NCBI RefSeq assembly: GCF_027594545.1 | Contig: NZ_CP115160.1 | Span: 1,001,001-1,065,000 of the forward strand | Direction of reading: 5' to 3' | DNA from: Algoriphagus sp. TR-M9 | Lineage (GTDB): Bacteria > Bacteroidota > Bacteroidia > Cytophagales > Cyclobacteriaceae | Length of the DNA: 64,000 bases | Shown here: positions 36,707-44,864 of the stretch, piece after piece | Layout of the letters: each line of letters opens with the position of its first letter | How positions within the stretch are numbered: the first letter of the stretch is position 1 | The notes under the pieces: generated by a model | Told to the model about the DNA's origin: nothing | What the model saw: only the letters and a program-made list of their open reading frames with translations | The model's database searches: none | Program-made: the position numbers and the translations under genes

Positions 36707-38247
36707 AGATTATCCAGAGTATTGGTGTTGGGTTGTTTTTGATTGGACTGGCGATCTTCACAGTGATGCCTTTTTTGGGCAATTACACACTTTCAGAAGA
36801 GTTGGTTTTGGCGAATACCAAGGATATTCACCAAGAGAAAATGGCTGAAATTCTCAAGCCTATGTATGGAGAAACTTACGCTTCAAACTTTTCCTTTATT
36901 TCTGCTTTCAACGAAAATTTCAGCGCCTACAATGATGCGTTAAAAGAGGAGTCCAAATGGGATGAAGTGATCTGGGATGATTACAGTTTTCCGCTTACAC
37001 AGAGCTCACTTAGCAGTCCCGTTCGTGACAATCCTTGGCTTTTCTTCGGTTTGTCCATCGGACTTGCTGTGCTAGGTGGTTTGATGTATAATCTTCCAAA
37101 ACATCAGGACGAGCCTGCAGGAGTCAAAAACAATGGAATTTTCCATTCTTCCATGAAAAACCGGGGTTGGATGGGAATGATTACGGGGGCGTATCTGATT
37201 CTTTTCTACATCATATTGTATTGGTTTCCAGCATACATAGTAAATCAAGTTTGGATGGTAACCCCACTCAGCATGATCCTAAGTGGCAATCCTGCAAGTC
37301 AGTGGTTTCTTTACGGGACCATTTATACGCTGGCAATCATCGTGATGGGCGTGCGAATGTTCCGCAAGTACCGAGGCAATAAGTACCAACAACTTCGCAC
37401 GGCTTCTGTGATGTTCTTCCAAACAGCCTTTGCTTTCTTGATCCCAGAAATACTCGTTTTGCTGAATCAACCCTATTTTGATTTCAAAAACATCTGGCCG
37501 CTTGATTATGATTTTTTCTATGATTATCAGATTGAGACATTCTTGAGTTCGGGTGGAGTAGGGATGTTTATGTTGATTTGGGGGATTTTATTGATCGTGA
37601 TCGGAGTGCCTACTTTTACTTATTTCTTTGGGAAAAGATGGTACTGCTCCTGGGTTTGCGGCTGTGGAGGTTTGGCTGAAACAGTTGGAGACCCTTACCG
37701 CCAACTTTCTGACAAATCTTTGAAAGCTTGGAAATATGAGCGCGTGATTGTTCATAGTGTATTGGTTTTGGCTGTGGTGATGACTGCGTTGACGATCGCT
37801 AATTACTTTTCTGGTTTCGCACTTTTGGAGAACGCTACGAACCAATTACATTCGTTCTATGGTTTTGCGATTGGTTCGGTCTTCGCAGGCGTAGTCGGAA
37901 CGGGCTTTTATCCATTCATGGGCAACCGGGTTTGGTGTAGGTTTGGATGTCCTTTGGCTGCCTATTTGGGATTGGTTCAACGGTTCAAGTCCCGGTTCAG
38001 AATCACCACCAATGGAGGTCAGTGTATCTCCTGCGGGAATTGCTCTACGCATTGCGAAATGGGAATTGATGTTCGCTGGTATGCGCAACGGGGTCAGGAA
38101 ATCGTAAGAGCAAGTTGTGTGGGATGCGGAGTTTGTTCTTCTGTTTGCCCTCGTGGCGTGCTGAAATTAGAAAATGGCTCTACAGAAAACCGAATCAATG
38201 AAATGCCAATAATCATTGGAAATGATTCCATCAAGATAAATGCTTAA
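36703..38247 (+). CDS. Polytopic membrane 4Fe-4S protein (NapH/NosR/CcoG-like)
   Basis: 514 residues. One N-terminal helix, a roughly 80-residue outside loop, then at least six further membrane helices. Two cysteine groups, WYCSWVCGCGG near 310 and CRFGCPLAAYLGL near 410, match the CxxxCP-type motifs of NapH/NosR membrane proteins, and two classical 4Fe-4S motifs follow: CISCGNCSTHC and CVGCGVCSSVCPRG. Such proteins shuttle electrons between quinol and periplasmic or cytoplasmic partners. It overlaps the FAD oxidoreductase, and its stop codon abuts the start of the GT2 synthase. Confidence 0.9.
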   Translation: MKIIQSIGVGLFLIGLAIFTVMPFLGNYTLSEELVLANTKDIHQEKMAEILKPMYGETYASNFSFISAFNENFSAYNDALKEESKWDEVIWDDYSFPLTQSSLSSPVRDNPWLFFGLSIGLAVLGGLMYNLPKHQDEPAGVKNNGIFHSSMKNRGWMGMITGAYLILFYIILYWFPAYIVNQVWMVTPLSMILSGNPASQWFLYGTIYTLAIIVMGVRMFRKYRGNKYQQLRTASVMFFQTAFAFLIPEILVLLNQPYFDFKNIWPLDYDFFYDYQIETFLSSGGVGMFMLIWGILLIVIGVPTFTYFFGKRWYCSWVCGCGGLAETVGDPYRQLSDKSLKAWKYERVIVHSVLVLAVVMTALTIANYFSGFALLENATNQLHSFYGFAIGSVFAGVVGTGFYPFMGNRVWCRFGCPLAAYLGLVQRFKSRFRITTNGGQCISCGNCSTHCEMGIDVRWYAQRGQEIVRASCVGCGVCSSVCPRGVLKLENGSTENRINEMPIIIGNDSIKINA

Positions 38248-39714
38248 ATGATCTTCTTATATATTTTGATTGGGATTTATGCCCTGGGAATGCTGTTTAT
38301 TTTCCTTTACAGCCTTGCTCAAGGGCATTTGCTTTTAAGGTTTTTGGGTGCCAAAAAGTCATTGGGTGAAGTCGCTCATACTGTACCGAAGGCCTGGCCA
38401 AAAGTCACTATTCAACTTCCAGTTTACAATGAACTGTATGTTGTTGATCGCTTGTTGGACTCGGTTGCCAAGATGAATTATCCGGCAGATTTGCTGGAAA
38501 TCCAGGTCTTAGATGACAGCACCGATCAGACGGCTGAGTTGATTCAGCAGAAAATCCAGGAGTTCCCAAATCTAAATTTCAAATACATTCACCGTATTGA
38601 TCGAACTGGCTTTAAAGCTGGAGCCTTGAAAGAAGGCTTGGCAAAAGCCAGCGGAGAATTCATTGCGATTTTCGATGCGGATTTTGTTCCGGATCCGGAT
38701 TTTTTACAAAAGACCATTCCTTATTTCTCTTCAGAAAAAGTTGGAATGGTGCAAACGCGATGGACACATTTGAATAAAAACTATTCCCTGCTGACGCGCT
38801 TGCAAGCTTTTGCATTGGACGCACATTTTCTGATCGAGCAAATCGGAAGAAATAGCCAACATGCCTTTATCAATTTCAATGGAACGGGTGGTATTTGGCG
38901 GAAGTCCTGCATCATTGATGCTGGAGACTGGCAAGACGACACGCTCACTGAGGATTTGGATTTGAGTTACCGCGCGCAGCGCAAAGGTTGGGAGTTTGTC
39001 TATAGACCGGAAATAGAATCTCCTGCCGAACTTCCACCGATCATGTCCGCCGTGAAATCCCAGCAATTCCGCTGGACTAAAGGCGGAGCAGAATGTGCAG
39101 GAAAGCATGCTCGGGCAGTTTTGGGGGAGAATTTCCCGCTTTCTACTAAGTTTCATGCAATGGCGCATTTGTTCAATAGCAGCATTTTCATTGCAATTCT
39201 ACTGGTGAGTTTAAGCAGTATTGGCGTGTGGTGGGCAGGAATGCAAGGAATGATTTCAGACAATTTGTTTAGAATTGCCGGGCTATTTATGATAGGTTTT
39301 GTAATCATAGCTGGCGTGTATTTAGTGGCTTATTTCTACGAAAAGCGAAGTTTTCTCAGAAGCCTGATCCAGGCAATTTACATGTTGCCGCTTTTTCTTT
39401 CAGTTTCCATGGGTTTGGCTTTGCACAATGCTCAGGCGGTTTGGGAAGGGCTTTCTGGTAAAAAATCACCTTTTATCCGAACGCCAAAATTCAATCTGGA
39501 AGGAGGTTCCGGCCTTGAAAGCAATCCATATATCAAATTCAAAATTCCAGCGACAACCTGGATGGAAGGAGTCTTAATGCTCGTGTTTTCAGCCATGGTT
39601 GGGCTTCATGTTTATTGGGGTACTTTCGAGATGCTGCCTTTTCACCTGATGCTTGCGGTGGGGTATGGCTTGGTTTTCTTTTCTTCATTTAAAGCTTACA
39701 GTTTAGGTAAATAG
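38248..39714 (+). CDS. Processive GT2 membrane glycosyltransferase (cellulose/mannan synthase-like)
   Basis: 488 residues. A first membrane helix (1-30), then a GT-A catalytic domain with the full set of processive-synthase residues: DD at 89-90 in VLDDSTD, DxD at 143-145 in FDADF, TED at 234-236 in LTEDLDLSYRAQRKGW, and QQFRW at 272-276. Four or five C-terminal helices would form the polymer channel. These motifs are shared by cellulose synthases and plant CslA beta-mannan synthases; there is no PilZ domain. Starts directly after the preceding stop. A GH113 mannanase-like gene in the same cluster favours a mannan-type product, by inference. Confidence 0.88.
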   Translation: MIFLYILIGIYALGMLFIFLYSLAQGHLLLRFLGAKKSLGEVAHTVPKAWPKVTIQLPVYNELYVVDRLLDSVAKMNYPADLLEIQVLDDSTDQTAELIQQKIQEFPNLNFKYIHRIDRTGFKAGALKEGLAKASGEFIAIFDADFVPDPDFLQKTIPYFSSEKVGMVQTRWTHLNKNYSLLTRLQAFALDAHFLIEQIGRNSQHAFINFNGTGGIWRKSCIIDAGDWQDDTLTEDLDLSYRAQRKGWEFVYRPEIESPAELPPIMSAVKSQQFRWTKGGAECAGKHARAVLGENFPLSTKFHAMAHLFNSSIFIAILLVSLSSIGVWWAGMQGMISDNLFRIAGLFMIGFVIIAGVYLVAYFYEKRSFLRSLIQAIYMLPLFLSVSMGLALHNAQAVWEGLSGKKSPFIRTPKFNLEGGSGLESNPYIKFKIPATTWMEGVLMLVFSAMVGLHVYWGTFEMLPFHLMLAVGYGLVFFSSFKAYSLGK

Positions 39715-39718
39715 TCTA

Positions 39719-40411
39719 ATGCATAATCCTCCAATTATTGATGTAATTATCCCTGCTTACAATGAGGAAAAGTCCATTCCAAAAGTCATTGGAGATATTC
39801 CAGCTGTAGTTAGAAACATCGTAGTTGCCAATAACAACTCTACTGATAGCACAGGAAAAGTAGCTGAAGCCGCTGGGGCAAAGGTGGTTTTCGAACCTCA
39901 GAAAGGCTATGGAAAAGCTTGCTTGACTGCTATGGATTGGATCAAAAAGCAGGAGGTTCAGCCTGATATTGTGGTCTTTTTAGATGGGGATTACAGCGAT
40001 TATCCCGAGGAATTGTTGGATTTGATCCAGCCTATTTTGGATGATAAAGCCGATATGGTTATTGGTTCCAGAGCCTTGGGCGAGCGGGAATCCGGTTCTA
40101 TGACTTTTCCTCAGGTCTTTGGGAATTGGTTGGCAACGACTATGATGAAGTACATGCAAGGAGCCAAATTCTCTGATTTAGGGCCTTTTAGAGCGATAGC
40201 TTGGTGCAGGTTATTGGACTTGAATATGATCGATCAGAACTTCGGTTGGACGATAGAGATGCAAATCAAAGCTCACAAAGCTGGCCTCCGATACACTGAA
40301 GTTCCTGTGAATTACCGCAAGCGAATAGGAATATCCAAAGTCAGTGGAACAGTTAAGGGAGTTTTTGGAGCTGGATATAAGATTATTTATACAATTTTTA
40401 AGTATTGGTGA
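39719..40411 (+). CDS. GT2 glycosyltransferase, dolichyl-phosphate-mannose-synthase-like
   Basis: 230 residues, only the catalytic domain with no C-terminal helices. It shows DVIIPAYNEEKSIPKVIGDIP, VANNNSTDSTGKVAEAAGA, GYGKACLTAMDW, the DxD-type FLDGDYSDYPEEL, MVIGSRALGERESGS and FGWTIEMQIKAHKAGLRYTEVPVNYRKRIGISKVSGT. This is the DPM/polyprenyl-phosphate sugar synthase pattern, making lipid-linked mannose or glucose from NDP-sugar. It starts four bases after the preceding gene. The GT-C enzyme at 42015 would be a logical user of the product. Confidence 0.9.
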   Translation: MHNPPIIDVIIPAYNEEKSIPKVIGDIPAVVRNIVVANNNSTDSTGKVAEAAGAKVVFEPQKGYGKACLTAMDWIKKQEVQPDIVVFLDGDYSDYPEELLDLIQPILDDKADMVIGSRALGERESGSMTFPQVFGNWLATTMMKYMQGAKFSDLGPFRAIAWCRLLDLNMIDQNFGWTIEMQIKAHKAGLRYTEVPVNYRKRIGISKVSGTVKGVFGAGYKIIYTIFKYW

Positions 40412-40494
40412 GAAATTAGATTTTAGTAGCAAGACATAAGTATCAAGATTTTGTAGCCTAATCTTTATTGAATGAAAATCGTAAATTGGCAGTA

Positions 40495-40797
40495 ATGAAT
40501 GAGTTGACAAAACATATTGATCAAATCAGAGAGCTATGTGAAGCAAACAAAGTGGCTTCGCTTTTTGCATTTGGCTCTATCACTACGAATAAATTCAATT
40601 CAGATAGTGATATTGATTTGATAATAGATATTGATGAAAAAGATCCATTGAATTATTCTGATTACTATTTCGAAGTGAAAGACCAACTCTCTAAAATCTT
40701 AAAAAGACCTATTGATTTGCTTGAATTAAAAACTTTGAAGAATTCATTTTTGAAAAAAGAAATAGAGCAGTCCAAAGTGCTGGTTTATGGAAGGTAA
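40495..40797 (+). CDS. mntA: Minimal nucleotidyltransferase antitoxin, MntA type
   Basis: 100 residues. The minimal nucleotidyltransferase motif is complete: GS at 27-28, ten residues, then DxD at 39-41 (FGSITTNKFNSDSDIDLII). In MNT/HEPN pairs such proteins neutralise HepT by adding AMP to it. ATG 40495 is preferred to an in-frame TTG at 40468. The gene overlaps hepT by 11 bases and sits between two cluster genes, apart from them by 83 bases upstream, so it looks inserted. Confidence 0.92.
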   Translation: MNELTKHIDQIRELCEANKVASLFAFGSITTNKFNSDSDIDLIIDIDEKDPLNYSDYYFEVKDQLSKILKRPIDLLELKTLKNSFLKKEIEQSKVLVYGR

Positions 40798-41125
40798 AAT
40801 TAAAACTTGGCTAGAGGATGTTTTGAAAGCCATCGAAGAAATAGAAAGTTTCATGCCTGAAAAAAAAGACTTTTTTGCTTTTCAAAAGGATTTGAAAACT
40901 AAGCGAGCTATCGAAAGGAACATAGAAATAATTGGAGAGGCTGTTTCAAGAATACTAAAAATAGATTCTCAATTTCCCATCAAAAACTCACGAAAAATTG
41001 TAGACTCTCGAAACCGAATAATTCATGGATACGATACTGTTTCTGAAGAAATTATATGGTCAATTGTAATTCGGGATTTACCAAAATTGAAAAAAAGAGG
41101 TTACACAACAGCTACATTAAAATGA
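40787..41125 (+). CDS. hepT: HEPN ribonuclease toxin, HepT type (DUF86)
   Basis: 112 residues, all-helical HEPN fold. The catalytic R-x4-H-x-Y motif is intact at residues 75-82 (RNRIIHGY), after the typical KRAIERNIEIIGEAVSRIL helix. HepT cleaves RNA when free of its antitoxin. It overlaps mntA upstream, and its stop overlaps the ATG of the next lipoprotein gene (ATGA), so that gene's translation may be coupled to the toxin. Confidence 0.92.
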   Translation: MEGKIKTWLEDVLKAIEEIESFMPEKKDFFAFQKDLKTKRAIERNIEIIGEAVSRILKIDSQFPIKNSRKIVDSRNRIIHGYDTVSEEIIWSIVIRDLPKLKKRGYTTATLK

Positions 41126-42018
41126 TCCTTTTCCGAAAGTACATAGCATTCACATGCCTGTTGATTTCCATTGTTTTATGGGCCTCCTGCAATCCTACAG
41201 GCCGAAAAGCCATTAATGAGGAGCAGTTTGCGTCGCGCTGGTATCAGGGTAAGGCTGAAATCAATGTATTTGATCTGAAGCAAATGCGCTATGGAGAGGA
41301 GCGGGAAGGCAATGCTGTGATGATCTTTGTGACAGAGGATTTTTCGAAAAGAAAGCAAGTGAAACTGGACGATCCTACTGGTGCTGGGAAGGGCGCGATG
41401 AAAGTGATGAAACTGAACATGACCCGGGATTTTGTGACGGGAGTTTACCCTTATAATACCATGCTTTCGGTATTTACCCCGGTTTATGATGACCTGAATT
41501 CCCCGAAAATCGTGGCTTCAGTCACCGAGTGGTGCGGACAGTCTTTTGTGCAGATGAACTGGAAAAATAATAAATACCAAGCCAAGCTGTTCTCTTATTT
41601 TGAAGCGGAGGGAGATCAGGAAGTTACGATATCAGCTTTGGCCGAGGATGAATTGTTTAATCTGATTCGCCTCAATCCCGATCTGGTGCCTGATGGTTAC
41701 ATGAAGTTGATCCCAAGTTTGATTTACAACCGCTTCACCCATTACCCGCTAGGAGCTGAAAGTGCCAAGATCACCAAGCGAAAAACCGGCTCCAACCAGG
41801 CTGAAGTAGAAGTGATTTACCAGGAAATCGGCAGAAAATTGCTGATCAGATACATGGATGCCTTTCCTTATGAAATCATGTCCTGGGAAGAAAGCCTAAC
41901 CAAAGAAGATGGTACCGAGGAGCTGACTTCCGCAGTTCGTACCAATGTGCAGATGCTGGATTATTGGAATAGAAATGGACTTCAGGATGAGTCGATCAGG
42001 AAAAGCTTGGGACTTTGA
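41122..42018 (+). CDS. Lipoprotein of unknown function in the glycan cluster
   Basis: 298 residues from ATG 41122. A longer frame from 41056 lies inside hepT and has no signal sequence, whereas this start gives a signal peptide with lipobox LWASC. The body is beta-rich: EINVFDLKQMRYGEEREGNAVMIFVTEDF, FVTGVYPYNTMLSVFTPVYDD, VTEWCGQSFVQMNWKN, IRYMDAFPYEIMSWEESL. I recall similar proteins being labelled septum formation inhibitor Maf, but it bears none of the nucleotide pyrophosphatase motifs of true Maf. Function unknown. It overlaps both neighbours by four bases. Confidence 0.78.
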   Translation: MILFRKYIAFTCLLISIVLWASCNPTGRKAINEEQFASRWYQGKAEINVFDLKQMRYGEEREGNAVMIFVTEDFSKRKQVKLDDPTGAGKGAMKVMKLNMTRDFVTGVYPYNTMLSVFTPVYDDLNSPKIVASVTEWCGQSFVQMNWKNNKYQAKLFSYFEAEGDQEVTISALAEDELFNLIRLNPDLVPDGYMKLIPSLIYNRFTHYPLGAESAKITKRKTGSNQAEVEVIYQEIGRKLLIRYMDAFPYEIMSWEESLTKEDGTEELTSAVRTNVQMLDYWNRNGLQDESIRKSLGL

Positions 42019-43349
42019 GCAAGCAGCTTAATCGGCTTTTAATACCGTTTTTAGGACTGCTAATGGCAGCAGGTTTTTATTATTTAGGCTACTTTGTGCC
42101 AAGAGAAAATTTCTGGCTAACCTTTATGCTGTTTTCTTCGCTCTTCGCTGGAATGGCAGCTGTTTATTATTTGGGTAAAGCCCCAAAATGGAGTTTGATT
42201 TTTATTGCAGGTCTGTTTTTTCGTTTGGTATTGTTACCTGCTACCCCAAACTGGTCTGATGATTATCCACGATTTCTTTGGGATGGTGAATTGGTGAGGA
42301 TGAACCAAAATCCATACCTGGATACTCCTGAAGGTTTGCTTCAAAATAACCCAGAAAGAGCAAATTCATACTTGAATAGCCTTTTCGAAACGATGAATTC
42401 ACCGCAGTACTTCTCGGTTTATCCGCCTCTGAATCAGGCGATTTTCTATCTTGCCGCATGGGGAGCTAATCTTGATGCAAAAACAGGAGTTCTAATTTTA
42501 CGGGTGATTTTAATACTAGGGGAAATAGGGGTTTTCTTTCTGCTTTTGAAGCTATTCGACCATTTCCAGCTTCCGGAAAAAAGACTTATCCTTTACTGGC
42601 TGAATCCTTTGGTGATTATGGAGATCACTGGTAATCTTCACTTTGAGGGATTGGTCCTTCTTCTTTTGCTAGCTTCTCTATATGCGCTGAGTAAAAATAG
42701 AAATTTACTTTCTGGTGGGTTTTGGGGATTGTCGGTGGGGATGAAACTCCTGCCGTTGATGCTAATACCTACGTTTTTTTCCTTTCAGAAAACCAGGAGA
42801 TCAACAGTCTTTTGGATAGGATCTGCTCTTGCGCTAGTTCTGAGCTTTGCCTGGCTTTTAATCGATAGCTCCTGGGTTCATTTCCTCCAAAGCTTAAAGC
42901 TTTACCAGGGTAAATTTGAATTCAATGCATCGGTCTATTACTTACTTCGGGAAGTTGGATTCTGGGTGAAAGGGTATAATGTCATTGGAGAAATTACTCC
43001 AATTTTAAGTGCAGTCACTTTGCTTGGGATTCTCTATTTTTCATGGAAAAAGAAACCGCAAAACCTACTTCAGTTGATAGATCTTTGGGGGTTGATTTAC
43101 CTGATTTATCTAGCACTGCATCCTGTAGTTCATCCTTGGTATCTAATTCCTGCTTTTGGCTTGAGCCTATTTACTTCTAAAAAAGCCTTCTTAATCTGGA
43201 CTTTCGCAGTGATATTTTCGTACCAAGCTTATGGAGATCCAAACTATCAAGAAAGCCCAATTTTCCTTTTCTTAGAATATTCCATACTAGCACTAGCAGT
43301 TTATTGGGATTATTTTCGACAGAAAACACATTTGAAAACAATTTCATGA
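42015..43349 (+). CDS. GT-C polytopic glycosyltransferase, mannosyltransferase-like
   Basis: 444 residues with about eleven hydrophobic helices. The first external loop has SDDYPRFLWDGELVRMNQNPYL, resembling the acidic-metal motif and WDG...NPY block of polyprenyl-phosphate-mannose-dependent alpha-mannosyltransferases (MptB-like, GT87-like). Later NPLVIMEITGNLHFEGLVLLLLL and LHPVVHPWYLIP also fit. Start is TTG at 42015 overlapping the preceding stop (TTGA); ATG 42063 is an alternative. It likely uses a lipid-phosphate sugar made by the DPM-like enzyme and acts outside the membrane. Acceptor unknown. Confidence 0.85.
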   Translation: MSKQLNRLLIPFLGLLMAAGFYYLGYFVPRENFWLTFMLFSSLFAGMAAVYYLGKAPKWSLIFIAGLFFRLVLLPATPNWSDDYPRFLWDGELVRMNQNPYLDTPEGLLQNNPERANSYLNSLFETMNSPQYFSVYPPLNQAIFYLAAWGANLDAKTGVLILRVILILGEIGVFFLLLKLFDHFQLPEKRLILYWLNPLVIMEITGNLHFEGLVLLLLLASLYALSKNRNLLSGGFWGLSVGMKLLPLMLIPTFFSFQKTRRSTVFWIGSALALVLSFAWLLIDSSWVHFLQSLKLYQGKFEFNASVYYLLREVGFWVKGYNVIGEITPILSAVTLLGILYFSWKKKPQNLLQLIDLWGLIYLIYLALHPVVHPWYLIPAFGLSLFTSKKAFLIWTFAVIFSYQAYGDPNYQESPIFLFLEYSILALAVYWDYFRQKTHLKTIS

Positions 43350-44074
43350 ATTACAGATACCTACCGATTTTCACCTTAGTATTTCTCATTTTCTCCTGCC
43401 AAGCAAATTCCGAAAAACAGGCTCAGGAATATATCCTGCAAGCTATTGATGCGCATGAGCTAGATGGGAATTGGGACAAAGTTTCCGCTGTCAAATTCAA
43501 AAAGCACACCCGATTTTTGGATGAAAAGGGAACGGTAGAATCTGAAATGGAGCAATGGGTAGAGTTTCGACTCAAACCCTATTTTGAAGGAAGGTTGTCT
43601 TGGGAAAAAGATAGCATTTCCCATGTGGCCAATTTCAATGGTAGCAAAATGAGCTATCAAATGGGCGAGAATGAAATCCAGAATCAGGGTTTTCTGAAGT
43701 CCAAACGGGCGGAAATTCATGCAGCTTTTTGTGCTTTTGGGCAACCTTGGAGGCTATTGGATGAGAATGTTCATCCTGCTTTTGAAGGTCAAAAAGTGCT
43801 GTCAGATGGCCAAACAGTGGATGCTATCCGGGTTTATTTTATACCTGATTCGGATGTTTGGTGGTTTTATTTTGACCCCGAAAGTAAAAGCATAATCGGG
43901 TATGAAAAACACACTGAAAATCAAAACAGCTTGGTTGAAAATGTATCCTATCAGGAGGCTGCAGGCTTGAATTTAGTGCATAAGCAAAAAGTTTATAAGG
44001 TAGATGAGGTAGGGAGGAAGCTCTTTTTACAAGCGGAATATCAGTATTCCGACTACCAGGTAACCTATGAATAA
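43346..44074 (+). CDS. DUF6503-like lipoprotein (first of a tandem pair)
   Basis: 242 residues from ATG 43346, which overlaps the preceding stop (ATGA); the longer frame from 43304 runs inside that gene. Signal peptide with lipobox LIFSC. The mature part is beta-rich and similar in layout to the next protein: an N-terminal QAQEYILQAIDAHELDGNWDKV corresponds to AEKLVDKAIAAHGGEAF there. Consistent with the DUF6503 family, whose fold resembles LolA-like lipid or lipoprotein carriers in my reading; no catalytic motif. Confidence 0.72.
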   Translation: MNYRYLPIFTLVFLIFSCQANSEKQAQEYILQAIDAHELDGNWDKVSAVKFKKHTRFLDEKGTVESEMEQWVEFRLKPYFEGRLSWEKDSISHVANFNGSKMSYQMGENEIQNQGFLKSKRAEIHAAFCAFGQPWRLLDENVHPAFEGQKVLSDGQTVDAIRVYFIPDSDVWWFYFDPESKSIIGYEKHTENQNSLVENVSYQEAAGLNLVHKQKVYKVDEVGRKLFLQAEYQYSDYQVTYE

Positions 44075-44858
44075 ACAGCCGGCAATCACTTTAACTATAC
44101 GAAATATGAGGTTTTTAACTCCTTGCTGCTTTCTTTTTGTCTTTATTGGTCTTGCATCTTGCGACAGCAGGTCAGAAGCAGAAAAATTAGTGGACAAGGC
44201 TATAGCCGCACATGGTGGTGAAGCTTTTGAAAGTTCTCAAATTGAATTTGACTTCAGGGATATTCATTACAGCATTTTAAAAACGCCAGATCGCTTTGAG
44301 TACATCCGAGAGTTTTCGGATTCAACAGGAAATGCCATCCGGGATTTATTGAATAATGAGGGTTTTGTCCGCACAGTGAATGGCGTGAAAATCGATACTT
44401 TGTCGGAGGAGTGGATAGGTAAATATTCCCGATCGGTGAATTCAGTAGCCTATTTTGCCTACCTCCCTTACGGTCTGAATGACCCATCGGTCTACAAATC
44501 CTTAGTTGGGGATACAGAAATCAATGGTGAAAAATATGATCTGATCAAAGTGACTTTTGCCGAAGAAGGAGGTGGAGAGGACTATGACGATGAGTTTTTG
44601 TACTGGATAGGCAAAGAGGACTCCTATGTGGATTTTTTGGCGTATAGTTATCACACCGATGGAGGTGGAGTCCGGATGAGGGAGGTGAGCTCCGTGAATG
44701 AAATAGGTGGAATCCGGTTTCAAAACTATCTGAACTTCAAGCCCCAAGATGAAACTGTGGCAGTGGAAATGATGCAGAATCTATATGAATCCGGTGATTT
44801 AGAGTTACTTTCAGAGATCAATCTTGAGAATATCAGAGTTGAACCCTTGGACGAATAG
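44067..44858 (+). CDS. DUF6503-like lipoprotein (second of a tandem pair)
   Basis: 263 residues from ATG 44067, which overlaps the previous stop by eight bases; ATG 44106 would place the signal peptide (MRFLTPCCFLFVFIGLASC) at the very N-terminus and may be the true start. The mature protein begins with AEKLVDKAIAAHGGEAFESSQIEFDFRD, the sequence style of DUF6503 proteins, and shows long beta-strands with acidic loops. It probably arose by duplication with its upstream neighbour, although the two have diverged strongly. Confidence 0.75.
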   Translation: MNKQPAITLTIRNMRFLTPCCFLFVFIGLASCDSRSEAEKLVDKAIAAHGGEAFESSQIEFDFRDIHYSILKTPDRFEYIREFSDSTGNAIRDLLNNEGFVRTVNGVKIDTLSEEWIGKYSRSVNSVAYFAYLPYGLNDPSVYKSLVGDTEINGEKYDLIKVTFAEEGGGEDYDDEFLYWIGKEDSYVDFLAYSYHTDGGGVRMREVSSVNEIGGIRFQNYLNFKPQDETVAVEMMQNLYESGDLELLSEINLENIRVEPLDE

Positions 44859-44864
44859 CTTGAC

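Noticed and set aside
41056..41121. N-terminal extension of the lipoprotein gene at 41122
   Set aside because: It lies in hepT codons and would bury the signal peptide; ATG 41122 gives a proper lipoprotein start.
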